A stretch of DNA of 64,000 bases, from assembly GCF_021917145.1 (NCBI RefSeq), contig NW_025813750.1, positions 124,001-188,000 on the forward strand, written 5' to 3'. The DNA comes from Hypomesus transpacificus (taxonomy: Eukaryota > Chordata > Actinopteri > Osmeriformes > Osmeridae). Numbering within the stretch: position 1 is the stretch's first letter; every line of letters begins with the position of its first letter. A program made the translations under genes and the position numbers. The notes beneath the pieces are model-generated. The model was given only the letters and a program-made list of their open reading frames with translations, did no database searches and was not told where the DNA came from. This document shows positions 22,958-33,036 of the stretch, in pieces.

Positions 22958-23039
22958 TGGCAGTGGTGGGATTCGAACCCACGCCTCCAGAGAGACTGGA
23001 GCTTAAATCCAGCGCCTTGGACCGCTCGGCCAAGCTACC
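22958..23039 (-). tRNA. tRNA-Leu (TAA), minus strand
   Basis: Mirror copy of the gene at 21660, but with B box GGTTCGAATCC. Acceptor mismatches 6-67 and 7-66 remain. Confidence 0.85.
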
Positions 23040-23503
23040 CCGTTGTCAGCCGTTGGCCACCCGAGCTTTTCCCAAAACTGATCGATACTGATCGATATCA
23101 ACGACCGCACAACATGTCGAAACACAGCTCACCTTTTCAAACCCACTTACTGACGTGACGTTGCTTTGGGGCAATCTGTCACTAGTTGGACGTCAGTAGG
23201 TGGTGTGAAAAGTCGAACCATGGCTCGAAATGCTGTGCGATCATGGAGGCTGTTGTGGGCGATCCCTCTCAACCCCTCCCCTAACACCCCCCCACACTCC
23301 CTTCTCACTCCCCGCCACCCCCCACTCCACCCCCGCCACCCCCCAACCCCTTTTTTACCCTCTCTTTTGTCCAGTCCGCCACCTTGCCAGCCTCATCGCC
23401 TTTTCAGTCACCTACAAACACACGAACAAAAGAAATAATTAGCACACACATAGCAACACCAACAGAACAACACACCACAGACACTCCACTTCTCAACACA
23501 TTA

Positions 23504-25812
23504 CAGTTTTTATCGATTGCTAACACACATTTTTTGAAAGCCTACCCCGATTTCTCAAAACTCTAAACACAAACCCCAAAACCACTCACACAAAATTCAA
23601 AAAACTTCATAACTCCTGCAAAATGCTACTTTGGTTTCAAAACAATGTTATGTCACCTCAAAATGGTATTTTGGTTTCATACAACAAACACATACTATTA
23701 TTTGAGTAGACTTTTCAAGCATCGATTGAACACTGATGTACTCAATTGAAAACACTACGATGAATGGGAAAACACCATGTATGAAGGCCTTATCAGGAGC
23801 ATTTTGCCTTTTCATGTTCAGTGATACCATAGGCTTACTTAGGCTTAGTACATATTGTTATACTGTAAAATGTTTTTACTCCAATATGAAACAACACACA
23901 AATATACAGTAACAAAAATATTTATTTGTTTCAAAAGTGAAATAAAGAATAGGCCAGTACAGTCAACAACAAAGAAGAAAAGTAAAATAAAAAAATATAT
24001 ATACTGTAAAACACTGTAAAAAAGGAGGACAAAATAATTAGGCTGCGTCCTGTTTTCGGATCCTGTCTGGCCAGAGGACCTCATCAACATCACAGGCTAT
24101 GTTCTCTCTGGCCAGACAGCGGGGAAAGTAACGCCTGGTGTGGCGAATCCAGCCCTGAAAGGCCTCAGGGCTATATTGCCACATGCCTCCTCCATGGCCT
24201 GTATCAGGGGCATCTGCGCCTGCGGATTGCGTTCGTATACCTTCCATCTCCAGGCAGAAAAAAACTCCTCTATTGCGTTTAGAAATGGAGAGTATGGTGG
24301 GAGGGGAAGCACCAAAAACCGTGGGTGGTTGGTGAACCAATCATCAGAGCAGCCCGGTGGAAACTTACATTGTCCCAGATAACAACATACCTGGGCTGCT
24401 CTGCATGGACTATTTGGTCGGGTGGAATAAGTGTGTTGTGGAGTGTGTCCAGGAATATGAGGAGACGGGCAGTGTTGTAGGGGCCAATGATTGAGTGGTG
24501 ATGGAGGATGCCGTTGTGGTTTATGGCAGCACACAGAGTGATATTCCCTCCCCGCTGGCCAGGGACATTGATAATGGCGCGTTGTCCAATGATGTTTCTG
24601 CCCCTGCGCCTTGTTTTGGAGAGGTTGAAACCAGCCTCATCAATATAAATAAATGTATTTGACTCCTCAGCTGCCTCTAGCTCAAGAACTCTCTGAAACA
24701 AACATGACAATATTACAGTAGTTATCAGAAATAGGCCTACACATTGTTGTAAAACACTTGAAAATACTGTAACATTGAATTGGATTACAATATAGTCCAC
24801 TAATGTGTCAGTGCTACAGTAATAGGACGCAATCAGCTGTAAGAATATATAGAGTAAGACTTACTTGCACATAGTCATGGCGCAAATCTTTGACTCCGTC
24901 AGAGTTTCTGTTGAACGGCACTCTGTATATCTGCTTCATTCTTAGTGCGTTCCGCCTCAGAACACGGTCCACTGTAGCCTAGCCAACTGTGAGAATGTTG
25001 GGGAATGTGACTTGGTCATTGATTATTGTATTCCTTATTTGTCTTATGGTTAATGCGTTATTTGCCACAACCATGTTGACTATTGCTGTTTCCTGTGCTT
25101 CTGAGAAGGTATGCTCCCTCCCACCACGCCAGGGTAATCTTTCAGTTCTGCAAAATGTACAAATACAGAACAATGGAAAATACTCTAAATACAAAAATAC
25201 AACCGTTTTTCTGTCATAGTAGGCCTAGTATTTCTTATCTATTTTCTCTCCTGAACGTCCGTATGATGGATGCAACGGAGTAGCGGCTAATATTTGGTTG
25301 CACCCTCTGGCCTGCCTCCTGCATGGTCAAACCATGGTTCACGACATGGTTGACCACTGTGGCCCGAATTTCATCAGTGATTACTGCTCTCCTTCCACCT
25401 CTTCCTCCTCCTCGTCCGCCTCCTCCCCTTACTCCTCTGCCTCTCTGTAATGCTTGTGCTTCCATGTCGTTCATTGCTCTCCAAACCAGGAGCTCACCTA
25501 TGTCCCTTCTATTGCTAAAACCTTGATTATAAATTGCACAACAGCCTTGGAAATTGAAGTTTTATTAATTGAATAACAATGTGTTCTGTCTGAAAACAAG
25601 GAGCTTTTGGCATGGATGAAGTGTTAAAAATAAAGAGGATTGTGTGTTGTGTTTTGAGGAAAGTGTGGCTCGCAATTGAAATTTGTGTCTAAAGCAGCAA
25701 AATGTGTTTATAGTTCAGCAGAATTGGTTAAAAGAGTTGGCACATGAGTTACAAGTTGTGGTGATTGTGTCATATATTCCTATTTTTGTGTGTTAGCAAT
25801 CGATAAAAACTG
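23504..25812 (-). mobile_element. Tc1/mariner (IS630-type) DNA transposon with TA target site
   Basis: Terminal inverted repeats start CAGTTTTTATCGATTGC and continue through taacacaca at both ends, with TA directly outside each end as the target-site duplication. The transposase lies on the minus strand in several exons. It sits inside the leader of the Penelope-like element, so it inserted later. Confidence 0.92.
24050..25474 (-). pseudogene. IS630/Tc1-type transposase (decayed)
   Basis: The first coding part (25474-25235) has an Arg/Gly-rich N-terminus and a helix-turn-helix region (HVVNHGLTMQEAGQRV). The second (about 25146-24866, acceptor ttttgcag, donor gtaagtc) continues the DNA-binding part to LRHDYVQ and contains an in-frame TAG between ILTVG and ATVDRVL. 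The third (from about 24695) has the catalytic segments YIDEAGFNL, WDNVSFHRAAL, and PPYSPFLNAIEEFFSAWRW in a shifted frame from about 24350. With one stop and one frameshift the protein is not intact, though all three acidic residues (D, D, E) remain. Confidence 0.85.
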
Positions 25813-25814
25813 TA

Positions 25815-26918
25815 ACATCTCCAGAATTCCCACTCCTCCCCAGAGTCACTCACGCATACAAGTATACACTCAACTTAGGCCCACGTACATCCCAGATCCC
25901 CCTTCGGGCCACCACACTCAGGACTCCCCCTACATTAGCCACCAAGTCCCTCACTCAGTCCCACTTCAAAAAACAAACCCACTTCCCCTCCAACACACAT
26001 ACACATACACGGGGAGCTTTCTCCACAGAGTCAAGCTTCCCCTCCCCTGTAGGTCACCGAGATTCCCCCTCATTAGTCTCCCCCATTCCTCAAAAACCTG
26101 GCCCAGACATTATGAAACACCCATTAACCCCTTCCTTTTTCCCCCTCCCCCAGGCGCCGAGCAGGAGAGTCCCCAAAAAAACAGGCCCTCATTGCAGGCT
26201 AACATGATGAAAGGGCACCTAAAAGGCAAATCACTTTTGGAAAAAGCCTGCTCTGAGCCCTCCCCTTTCCACCCTACCAAGGGGCCTGTGGGGGACTCTC
26301 CACGACTTGGCGCCTTAGCACACACATCCCTACAGCCATCACACACCTCTCAGCTCCCATCACAAGGCCAAACCACCTCCCAACACACCCATAAACAATT
26401 TCAACCATCCTACGCGCAAGGTGGCGGACTGGACTATCAAAGGCATGAAGTCCCACCTATTCATTGGGGATTCCAATCTAAACAGAATCCCCCCTTTCCA
26501 GAACCCTAGGGCACAGGTGGATAGCTACCCTGGGGCCACCTTCAACCATTTCCAAAAAGTCTTGGAAAAAACAAACGTACACCCACACACAGAGGTGGTG
26601 GTCCACTCGGTGGGTCTCAACAATAAGGACCTCGACCCATACCAGACATCACGCAAACAGTTAGCTAACATGTACAGGGAAGCCAAGAGCACTTTCCCCA
26701 ACGCCACCATCTATGTCCCCATCATAAACAACTCGCCACTCCTCCCCCCACAACAGAAACAAAACATTAAGATAATAAATGGATATATTAGCACACATCT
26801 ACCCACACTCCTCGAAATACCTCATGACACATTCTACACCACTAGGGACACTATTCACTGGACATCGGAAACAGCAGCGGCAATATTTTCACACTGGTGT
26901 GCACAGTTAAATTTATAA
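25815..26918 (+). CDS. Penelope-linked ORF1: Pro-rich region and SGNH-hydrolase-like domain
   Basis: A Pro/His/Ser-rich region leads into a compact domain (about 26421-26918) with SHLFIGDSNLNRIPP (SGNH block I, GDSN), VDSYPGATFNHF, VVVHSVGLNN (like block III) and DTIHWTSETAAAIFSHW (block V, D-x-x-H). All expected catalytic residues for an SGNH/GDSL esterase fold are present. It ends about 120 bp before the RT ORF begins, in a different frame. Similar domains recur at 33634 and 36940. Esterase activity is not shown, and it may act as a structural ORF1 protein as in CR1-type LINEs, whose ORF1 is known to carry an esterase domain. Confidence 0.7.
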
Positions 26919-27036
26919 TCACTCCTACTCACAACCCAGACACCTTTAACATCACCACACATTTATCAACAACACACGCACCTACCTCCCCGCCCCCCAG
27001 CCCCCTCATGCACCACTATCAACCAACTCTAACATT

Positions 27037-28774
27037 TTGAATTTATCTAAAACATTTCACCCATCACAAACACAAGTAGCACTACTGGAGAGAGGCCTCA
27101 CCTTTGTGCCCCGCCCCACCACTTTTGACCAGGAGGAACTTCAAAGGGATATACACAAATACCATAGACAACTTAAAATACTAGACTATTTTGACTACAC
27201 TGTTAGTGACAACCACCTGCCATTTATCAATCCCTCCCCCATCACATCAGGACCCTTATCAAGACGGACAGAAGGACACTACGAGACCACAACACACAGA
27301 CGGACAGACAGGACAACCTCACCACCACACTCCAAGAATCACTACAAACACTTACAACAACCCACACATAGTCATCAAACCAGCGGACAAAGGATCCAAG
27401 ATAGTCATTTTAGATAACTACCAATGCATTTTTGAAGCAAATAGGCAATTAAACAACAGCATACATTATAAAAGCATACCGGACAGCATACAACCACAGA
27501 CACAGGTGAAACTCAGGACCATCATCAAATCACTCTACGACAGACGTCACATCACAGCCAAGCAACGGGACTACTTATACGGACCTGACACACCACGACA
27601 AAGACTCTTTTACTTACTCCCCAAGATCCATAAAGAACCGGACACCTGGACCATCCCCTTTGAAGTTCCTCCTGGCAGACCCATAGTATCGGATTGTAAC
27701 AGCGAATCTTACAACATCTCGGAATACATCGACTACTACATCAACCCTTTATCCACCCATCACCCTAGCTATCTTAAAGACACATATCACTTTTTAGAGA
27801 AGCTCAAAACCATTGCCGTTCCCTCCCACACACACATCTTTCCCATCGATGTTGACAGCCTGTACACCAACATTAACACCACAATGGGTGTACAGGCTGT
27901 CAAGTCCCTATTTCAAAAGCACCCAGACAACAATAGACCGGACCAGGACATTTTACAGTTATTACAAATTAGCTTAGACAATAATGATTTCTTATTTAAC
28001 AATAAACATTACTTGCAAATAATGGGAACGGCTATGGGAAAAAAGTTTGCCCCCGCATATGCTAACATTTACATGGATGAGTGGGAGAGAGAAGCACTGT
28101 CAAAGTGTCCACTGCAACCATCATTCTACTTCAGGTTTTTAGACGATATCATAGGAGCATGGCCACACGACATCAAACACTTTACGGAGTTCATACACAT
28201 ACTTAACTCACACCATCCATCCATCATGGTGAAATACATCATTGACCCACAACAGATTCACTTTTTGGACACCACAGTTTATTTTCACACGATAAACGCA
28301 ACACATAAGACACTTCAGACACGCGTATATTTCAAACCCACAGACACACACGCACTACTACATAAACATAGTTATCACCCCAAGCACACATTTAAAGGTA
28401 TCGTCAAATCACAGATCATCCGGTTTCATAGAATATCGTCTCACAAAGACGATTTACACATAGCCATTCAAACACTTTCACTCACTCAGGCAAAGGGGAT
28501 ATTCCAAGAGGTTTCTGCGCACCATCAAAAACGACACTTTGGCAGCTCTCTCTCCCACTCAGCCCGCACACACATCCAACACAACAAACAACGACACACA
28601 CACTACCAACACACACACACAACACACACGTCAGACATTTCAAATACAGCCAACAGTACACACACAACCTGCAGCAGAGTCCCTCCCCCTCCTGTCCCTC
28701 CCCTCCCCCCCAAATCCTCTCCCTTACCCTACACCGGGTTTGCATCCTGTATCCTCCCCCAACCCCCCTCCTAA
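27037..28774 (+). CDS. Penelope-like reverse transcriptase
   Basis: The N-terminal part (NLSKTFHPSQTQVALLERGL) is typical of Penelope-like proteins. It is followed by KPADKGSKIVILDNYQ, RQRLFYLLPKIH, PPGRPIVSDCNSESYN, motif A IDVDSLYTNI, motif B GTAMGKKFAPAYANIYM and motif C RFLDDI. The catalytic Asp residues are present. A Pro-rich linker of about 600 bp separates it from the GIY-YIG part. The frame is not continuous along the whole ORF2, so this copy is probably dead. Confidence 0.88.
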
Positions 28775-29381
28775 CCCTAAACTTTCCCAGGGCCCTGCTA
28801 CAGTACCCCACCCAACACCCCGCTACTACCCCATCTTTAATTCCACCCGCAGTCATAGTCACCAACCCCACCCTCCCCTTAGCCCCACTCCTCCCCCTCC
28901 CAAAACTATACCCAACCTGTTCCCTACCCTAACCACAACACCTCGGATCCCGCGCCTAACCCCAACCCTCCCTGTAACCCCACCCCCCCTCCTTTTAATA
29001 CCATAGGTAGACCCAACCTGACTTTTAACCCTAATCCCAACCTCCCCGACCCCACGCCCAACCCTAACTCCCCCTTTAACATCTCCGCGGACCCGCCCTT
29101 TAACCCCATCCCGGAATCACCCCCCCCCCTTTAACCCTTCCTTTCCTCCCACCGCCCCGGCTACCCCACACACAACCGGCACTGACCTAGACCCACCTAA
29201 AATCATAATTCCCTTAGTTACGACATTCTCACATAGAAAACGCCCACTGCAACATGCATTCAAACACAACTTCACCACAGCTCAACACACATACCCTCCA
29301 CTTAAACCATATAGGATCATCTCCGCATATAGAAAAAATAAAAGTTTTAAGGATATTCTCATACATACCAAATTCAGCAAT

Positions 29382-29783
29382 ATGCCCCCTCCAATAACCA
29401 AACCTCACACACTGCACTACAAGAACAGGAAATTCATTACAAACCCCCATAGCCACACATCGGCTCCAGTCCCGGACAGCTTCACCCTACAAACCTCCAT
29501 TGTGGTTTACATCATCACCTGCACCCTCTGCCATAAACACTACGTAGGAGAAACCGGAGCTTCAATAGACATTAGGCTGAAACAACACCTGAACAACATC
29601 TCACGGGCACACCTACAAACAACACTGGTCACACACTTCCAGAAGCACCCCGTCACTCACCTCATCATATCTGGTGTGGAGTCGGGGTCCGGGTGGTCCA
29701 GTGGACAGCGGAAGCATGCCGAAATAAAATGGATCACACAGCTGAACACAATTACACCCCTGGGACTGAATGAGAAAACATAA
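29382..29783 (+). CDS. GIY-YIG endonuclease domain of the Penelope-like element
   Basis: VVYIITCTLCHKHYVGETG carries the GIY-YIG signature (VYIIT and HYVGETG), preceded by a C-x-x-C pair and followed by the Arg and His of SIDIRLKQHLNN and a Glu in HAEIKWITQLN. The stop is at 29781-29783. In this family the nuclease nicks the target for priming by the upstream RT. Confidence 0.9.
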   Translation: MPPPITKPHTLHYKNRKFITNPHSHTSAPVPDSFTLQTSIVVYIITCTLCHKHYVGETGASIDIRLKQHLNNISRAHLQTTLVTHFQKHPVTHLIISGVESGSGWSSGQRKHAEIKWITQLNTITPLGLNEKT

Positions 29784-30022
29784 AACTCTTATTTTCACAC
29801 AGGACCAGTTTAATTTAATAAATAAAGTGTATACATATTTTTTCATGGCAATTCTGTTGATGTATAGTTCATTCTGGTACTGACTATACAAGACCCACAC
29901 ACATACACACATCAGGTCCATACACATACATCTACACCCTCACACAGAGGCTCGAATAAACACACACACATAGTTTACCTTCTTACTTATTCACATACAG
30001 CCCCACACAGACACATAGACTC

Positions 30023-30243
30023 ACATACTAAAAAACATTGCAACAACACTTACCTTGATCTCCATCTTTAGCACCCTCCACTTATTCATTGCTACACAGC
30101 ACCTGTAAAAAACACTCACACATACTTACCTGCACACACATAGATTTACACATTAAAAAAGTAATTTCAACAACACTTACCTTGATCCTGAAATCCACAA
30201 CACCATCCACTCATCCAGCACCACACAGCACCTGTTAAAAAAC
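30023..30243. repeat. 120-bp tandem duplication
   Basis: Two diverged copies share caacaacacttaccttgatc and acacagcacctgt with about 120 bp between matching points. They lie in the AT/CA-rich tail after the Penelope-like element. Confidence 0.65.
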
Positions 30244-30403
30244 AAACGCATGATTCTACAACACATCCATTTGCATTTCTACCCTTTTCATTTCAATTTC
30301 AATTAGCTTAACAACACAGTAATAATAGGCCCGTGCTCTTTAAGACCATCCAGTTTTTCTTTTAACCCTACCCAAACTATGCAATAAGGGACAAACTACA
30401 GAC

Positions 30404-31971
30404 TAGTCCTGGAGGAGTGGCCATCAACACTGATTTTCCCTCTGTACCCAGCATTCTGCATGTTGAGACTCTCACTCACTTTAACCCTATTTCTATGGAA
30501 GCATTCATCAAGCTGATAGATTCCTCGAAACCCACTAGCTGCCTTCTTGATCCCCTCCCTGCCAAACTTTGTAGGGAACTTCTCCATATTATTGGACCGC
30601 CCATGCTTAGTATTATTAATGAATCTATTGTAACTGGACAAGTCCCTGACGATTTCAAACAAGCTATTATCAAGCCCCTTCTTAAAAAACCAAACCTGGA
30701 CCCAGGTTGTCTTAGCAATTACAGGCCCATTTCAAATTTGCCATCTCTCTCCAAAATTTTGGAAAAAGCTGTGGCAAAACAGCTCACTGAGCACCTCTCC
30801 TCAAATCAGCTCTATGAACCTCTCCAGTCTGGATTTCGTCTTCACCACAGCACTGAAACTGCATTAGCCAAGGTAGTCAATGATCTATTATTAGCCTCTG
30901 ACGCGGGCTTTAGCTCTGTCCTTGTTCTTCTAGACCTAAGTGCAGCTTTTGACACTGTAGATCATGAGATTCTCCTGGAACGTGTGGAGAACTATGTTGG
31001 GATTTCTGGTACTTCACTTCAGTGGTTCAGATCGTATCTATCTGATAGATCACAATATGTCCACTATGATGGTTGCTCATCCAGGAGCTCCATTGTAAAA
31101 TACGGAGTACCACAGGGTTCAGTTTTAGGCCCTCTGTTATTTTCACTCTATATGTTGCCTTTAGGAAACATAATTAGAAGTTTTGGGGTAGATTTTCACT
31201 GCTATGCAGATGATACTCAGCTATACATGTCTATAAAGCCGGGAGAATTTCCACATGCTATGGAAACCTGTGTTTCCGGGTTGAAAACTTGGATGACTGC
31301 AAATTTCCTTCTTCTTAATTCGGATAAAACCGAGGTTCAAATTTTTGGTCCGAAAAAACACCGAAATAATTTATCCCATCTAACCTTAGACTTAGACGGC
31401 GTCAAAGTATCTCAAAGCCAGCTGGTAAAAAATCTGGGAGTCACAATGGACCCAGACCTTTCGTTTGAGTACCATATTAAGCAAATCACCAGAACAGCAT
31501 TTTTCCATCTACGTAATATTGCCAAAATACGAAAATTCCTCTCAAAGGATGATGCTGAAAAACTAATACATGCTTTTGTTACGTCCCGATTGGACTACTG
31601 CAATGTGTTGTTCTCTGGCCTCCCAATTACCTACCTAAAAAACTTACAGCGGGTGCAAAATGCTGCTGCTAGACTATTGACTAAAACTAGAAAGTTTGAT
31701 CATATAACATCGACTCTTATCTCTTTACACTGGCTCCCTATCCAAGCCAGAGCTGATTTCAAAGTTCTACTACTAACTTACAAATCTCCGCATGGATTGG
31801 CACCACTGTACCTCTCTGGTCTCCTTGCACCCTATTGCCCCACAAGGACTCTAAGATCTCAAAATGCTGGCTATCTGGTAATACCCAAAGTTAAGAAAAA
31901 AACTGCTGGAGGTAGGGCGTTCTCATATAGAGCACCTCTTCTTTGGAACAAATTACCCATCTCAATTAAGG
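30404..31971 (+). mobile_element. L2-type LINE fragment, truncated at both ends
   Basis: The reverse transcriptase open frame runs from about 30417. It has [28 protein letters not shown], motif [14 protein letters not shown], motif [14 protein letters not shown] and motif [11 protein letters not shown], then the thumb and C-terminal region. The sequence matches the array LINE copies up to ISIKE at 31971 and then changes abruptly. The endonuclease domain and the 3' tail are missing. It is in the opposite orientation to the array copies. Confidence 0.9.
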
Positions 31972-32033
31972 AAGGTTGTTCCACAACCCCGCCCCCGATG
32001 CCTAAACTTAACCGGGCCTCTATTGACCTCTGA
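30417..32033 (+). pseudogene. L2 LINE reverse transcriptase with foreign C-terminal tail
   Basis: The open frame covers the whole RT (palm motifs A, B and C intact). It ends about 20 codons into unrelated sequence after the 31971 junction. Without EN it could not retrotranspose independently. Confidence 0.88.
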
Positions 32034-32511
32034 CCTCTACCTATTCCAACCCCTACAGTCTTGTTTATTCTTAAAACTTAACCACCTCTCAGCATGCTCC
32101 TTCGTGACCCCTTAACTCTCTTGTCCACTCCTACTTCACTTCTGTACACCCATCATACAACACTTCTCACAAACACACACACCCCCTCTGTGTGTCTCTT
32201 TCCCACTGAACTTAATGCCACTGTATTTTCATTCCAGATTACCACGGTCCATCCATCCAGGTATATACTGTTGTCTCCCCCCCATCCCTCTCTCTCCTCT
32301 GCCTCCCCCCCCTCTCTCTCTCTCTCTCTCGCTCCTTCTCAAATCTTTTCCCTAGCTTTGTTAAGTATGATTACCGATTTTGGTAGACCACTGGAGGCCA
32401 CCTGGGAGGCAAGGGATGCGCCCTTGAATTATTTTCGCATTTCCAGGCGGCCTCTGTTGATCTGTAGTCGTAGGACGGCCCGATTTACCTGCTTCCCTCT
32501 TTCATTTGGCT

Positions 32512-32559
32512 AATCGCCTGACGAGTCCCAGCCTTGTACGGACGAAACCGGTAGCGATT
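32512..32559 (+). ncRNA. hammerhead ribozyme-like motif 1
   Basis: Stem I aatcgc/gcgatt (6 bp) encloses the core ctgacga, stem II gtcc/ggac with an 11-nt loop, gaaa, and a minimal stem III (ccgg) followed by gta as the expected cleavage triplet. The arrangement equals the short-stem-III hammerheads known from Penelope-like elements and retrozymes. Confidence 0.75.
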
Positions 32560-33036
32560 CGGGGGCCTTCGCACCTGCTCTGTCTATTCTGGTCGGGATG
32601 TACAGGTAATCTCGATCCGGAGCGCGATGGTTCACATTTTTGGATTGCAAACTTTTTTTGGTCAAGTGATGAGCGCCTCTTACTCTGTGCCTCTCTCTCC
32701 CTCTCCCCATCCTGCTATGCCTCTCTCTCTCTCTCTCTTTTTGTTGACTTTCAATTTTGAAAAAAATATTTTTTGTTGTTAACCTTTTTCCCACAGCCAC
32801 CAGATGGCGCTCATGCGCCTCTGCTTTGATAACCTCTCTTCCAGTTTTCCTCCCACTGATGACCTCTACTCTGCGGACAGCCGACCTTTGGTATAGTTAT
32901 TTTCTCTTTCAGGTAGACCCCTTCTTAGCTTTTCATATTAGGTTAGCTACTCGGCCAGGTATGACACGCACTCACTCACACACACACACACGCACCCAAC
33001 ACTAGCCTTCCAATCCTTGGCTTGTAGTCTCCGCTG

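Larger units (their letters stand above)
21610..23095. repeat. large inverted repeat at array end
   Basis: The left arm (about 21610-22275, two Leu units in plus orientation) is matched by the right arm (about 22427-23095) in reverse. About 150 bp of unmirrored array sequence lies between them. Each arm carries one TAA and one TAG tRNA-Leu. Confidence 0.85.
5188..23263. repeat. tRNA-Leu / tRNA-Gly tandem array
   Basis: This is an 18-kb array of tRNA-bearing units. Leu-to-Leu starts are 388 bp apart wherever no Gly lies between them (for example 11071, 11459, 11847, 12235, 12623, 13011). Where an intact Gly is present, the starts are Leu to Gly about 407 bp and Gly to Leu about 200 bp. All spacers share one consensus: a leader with gtcagtaagtgggtttgaaa, then a tRNA-Gly-like relic, then a tail ending ggccaacagctgacaacggg just before the Leu gene. 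The left edge lies inside a tRNA-Gly (3' half only). The right edge lies in a Gly-unit leader just before its tRNA. Orientation is plus except for the last two genes. Confidence 0.95.
23264..30300 (+). mobile_element. Penelope-like retroelement with SGNH-type first ORF (interrupted)
   Basis: Parts in order: a C-rich leader from 23264 (gatccctctcaacccctccc), an inserted Tc1/mariner element (23504-25812), a Pro-rich region, an SGNH-hydrolase-like ORF (to 26918), a reverse transcriptase (27037-28774), a Pro-rich linker and a GIY-YIG nuclease (29382-29783). The RT signature (RLFYLLPKIH, GRPIVSDC, DSLYTNI, FLDD) and the downstream GIY-YIG domain define a Penelope-like element, closest in style to Neptune types of fish. 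The 3' end is uncertain and may reach the 120-bp repeats near 30.2 kb. The copy is broken, with a few frame changes. Confidence 0.8.

Noticed and set aside
5188-23263. CRISPR-like array reading of the regular repeats
   Set aside because: Units are hundreds of bp long and contain tRNA genes; the genome is eukaryotic.
28539-29109. Pro-rich frames after the Penelope RT as a separate gene
   Set aside because: They are the low-complexity linker between RT and GIY-YIG domains.
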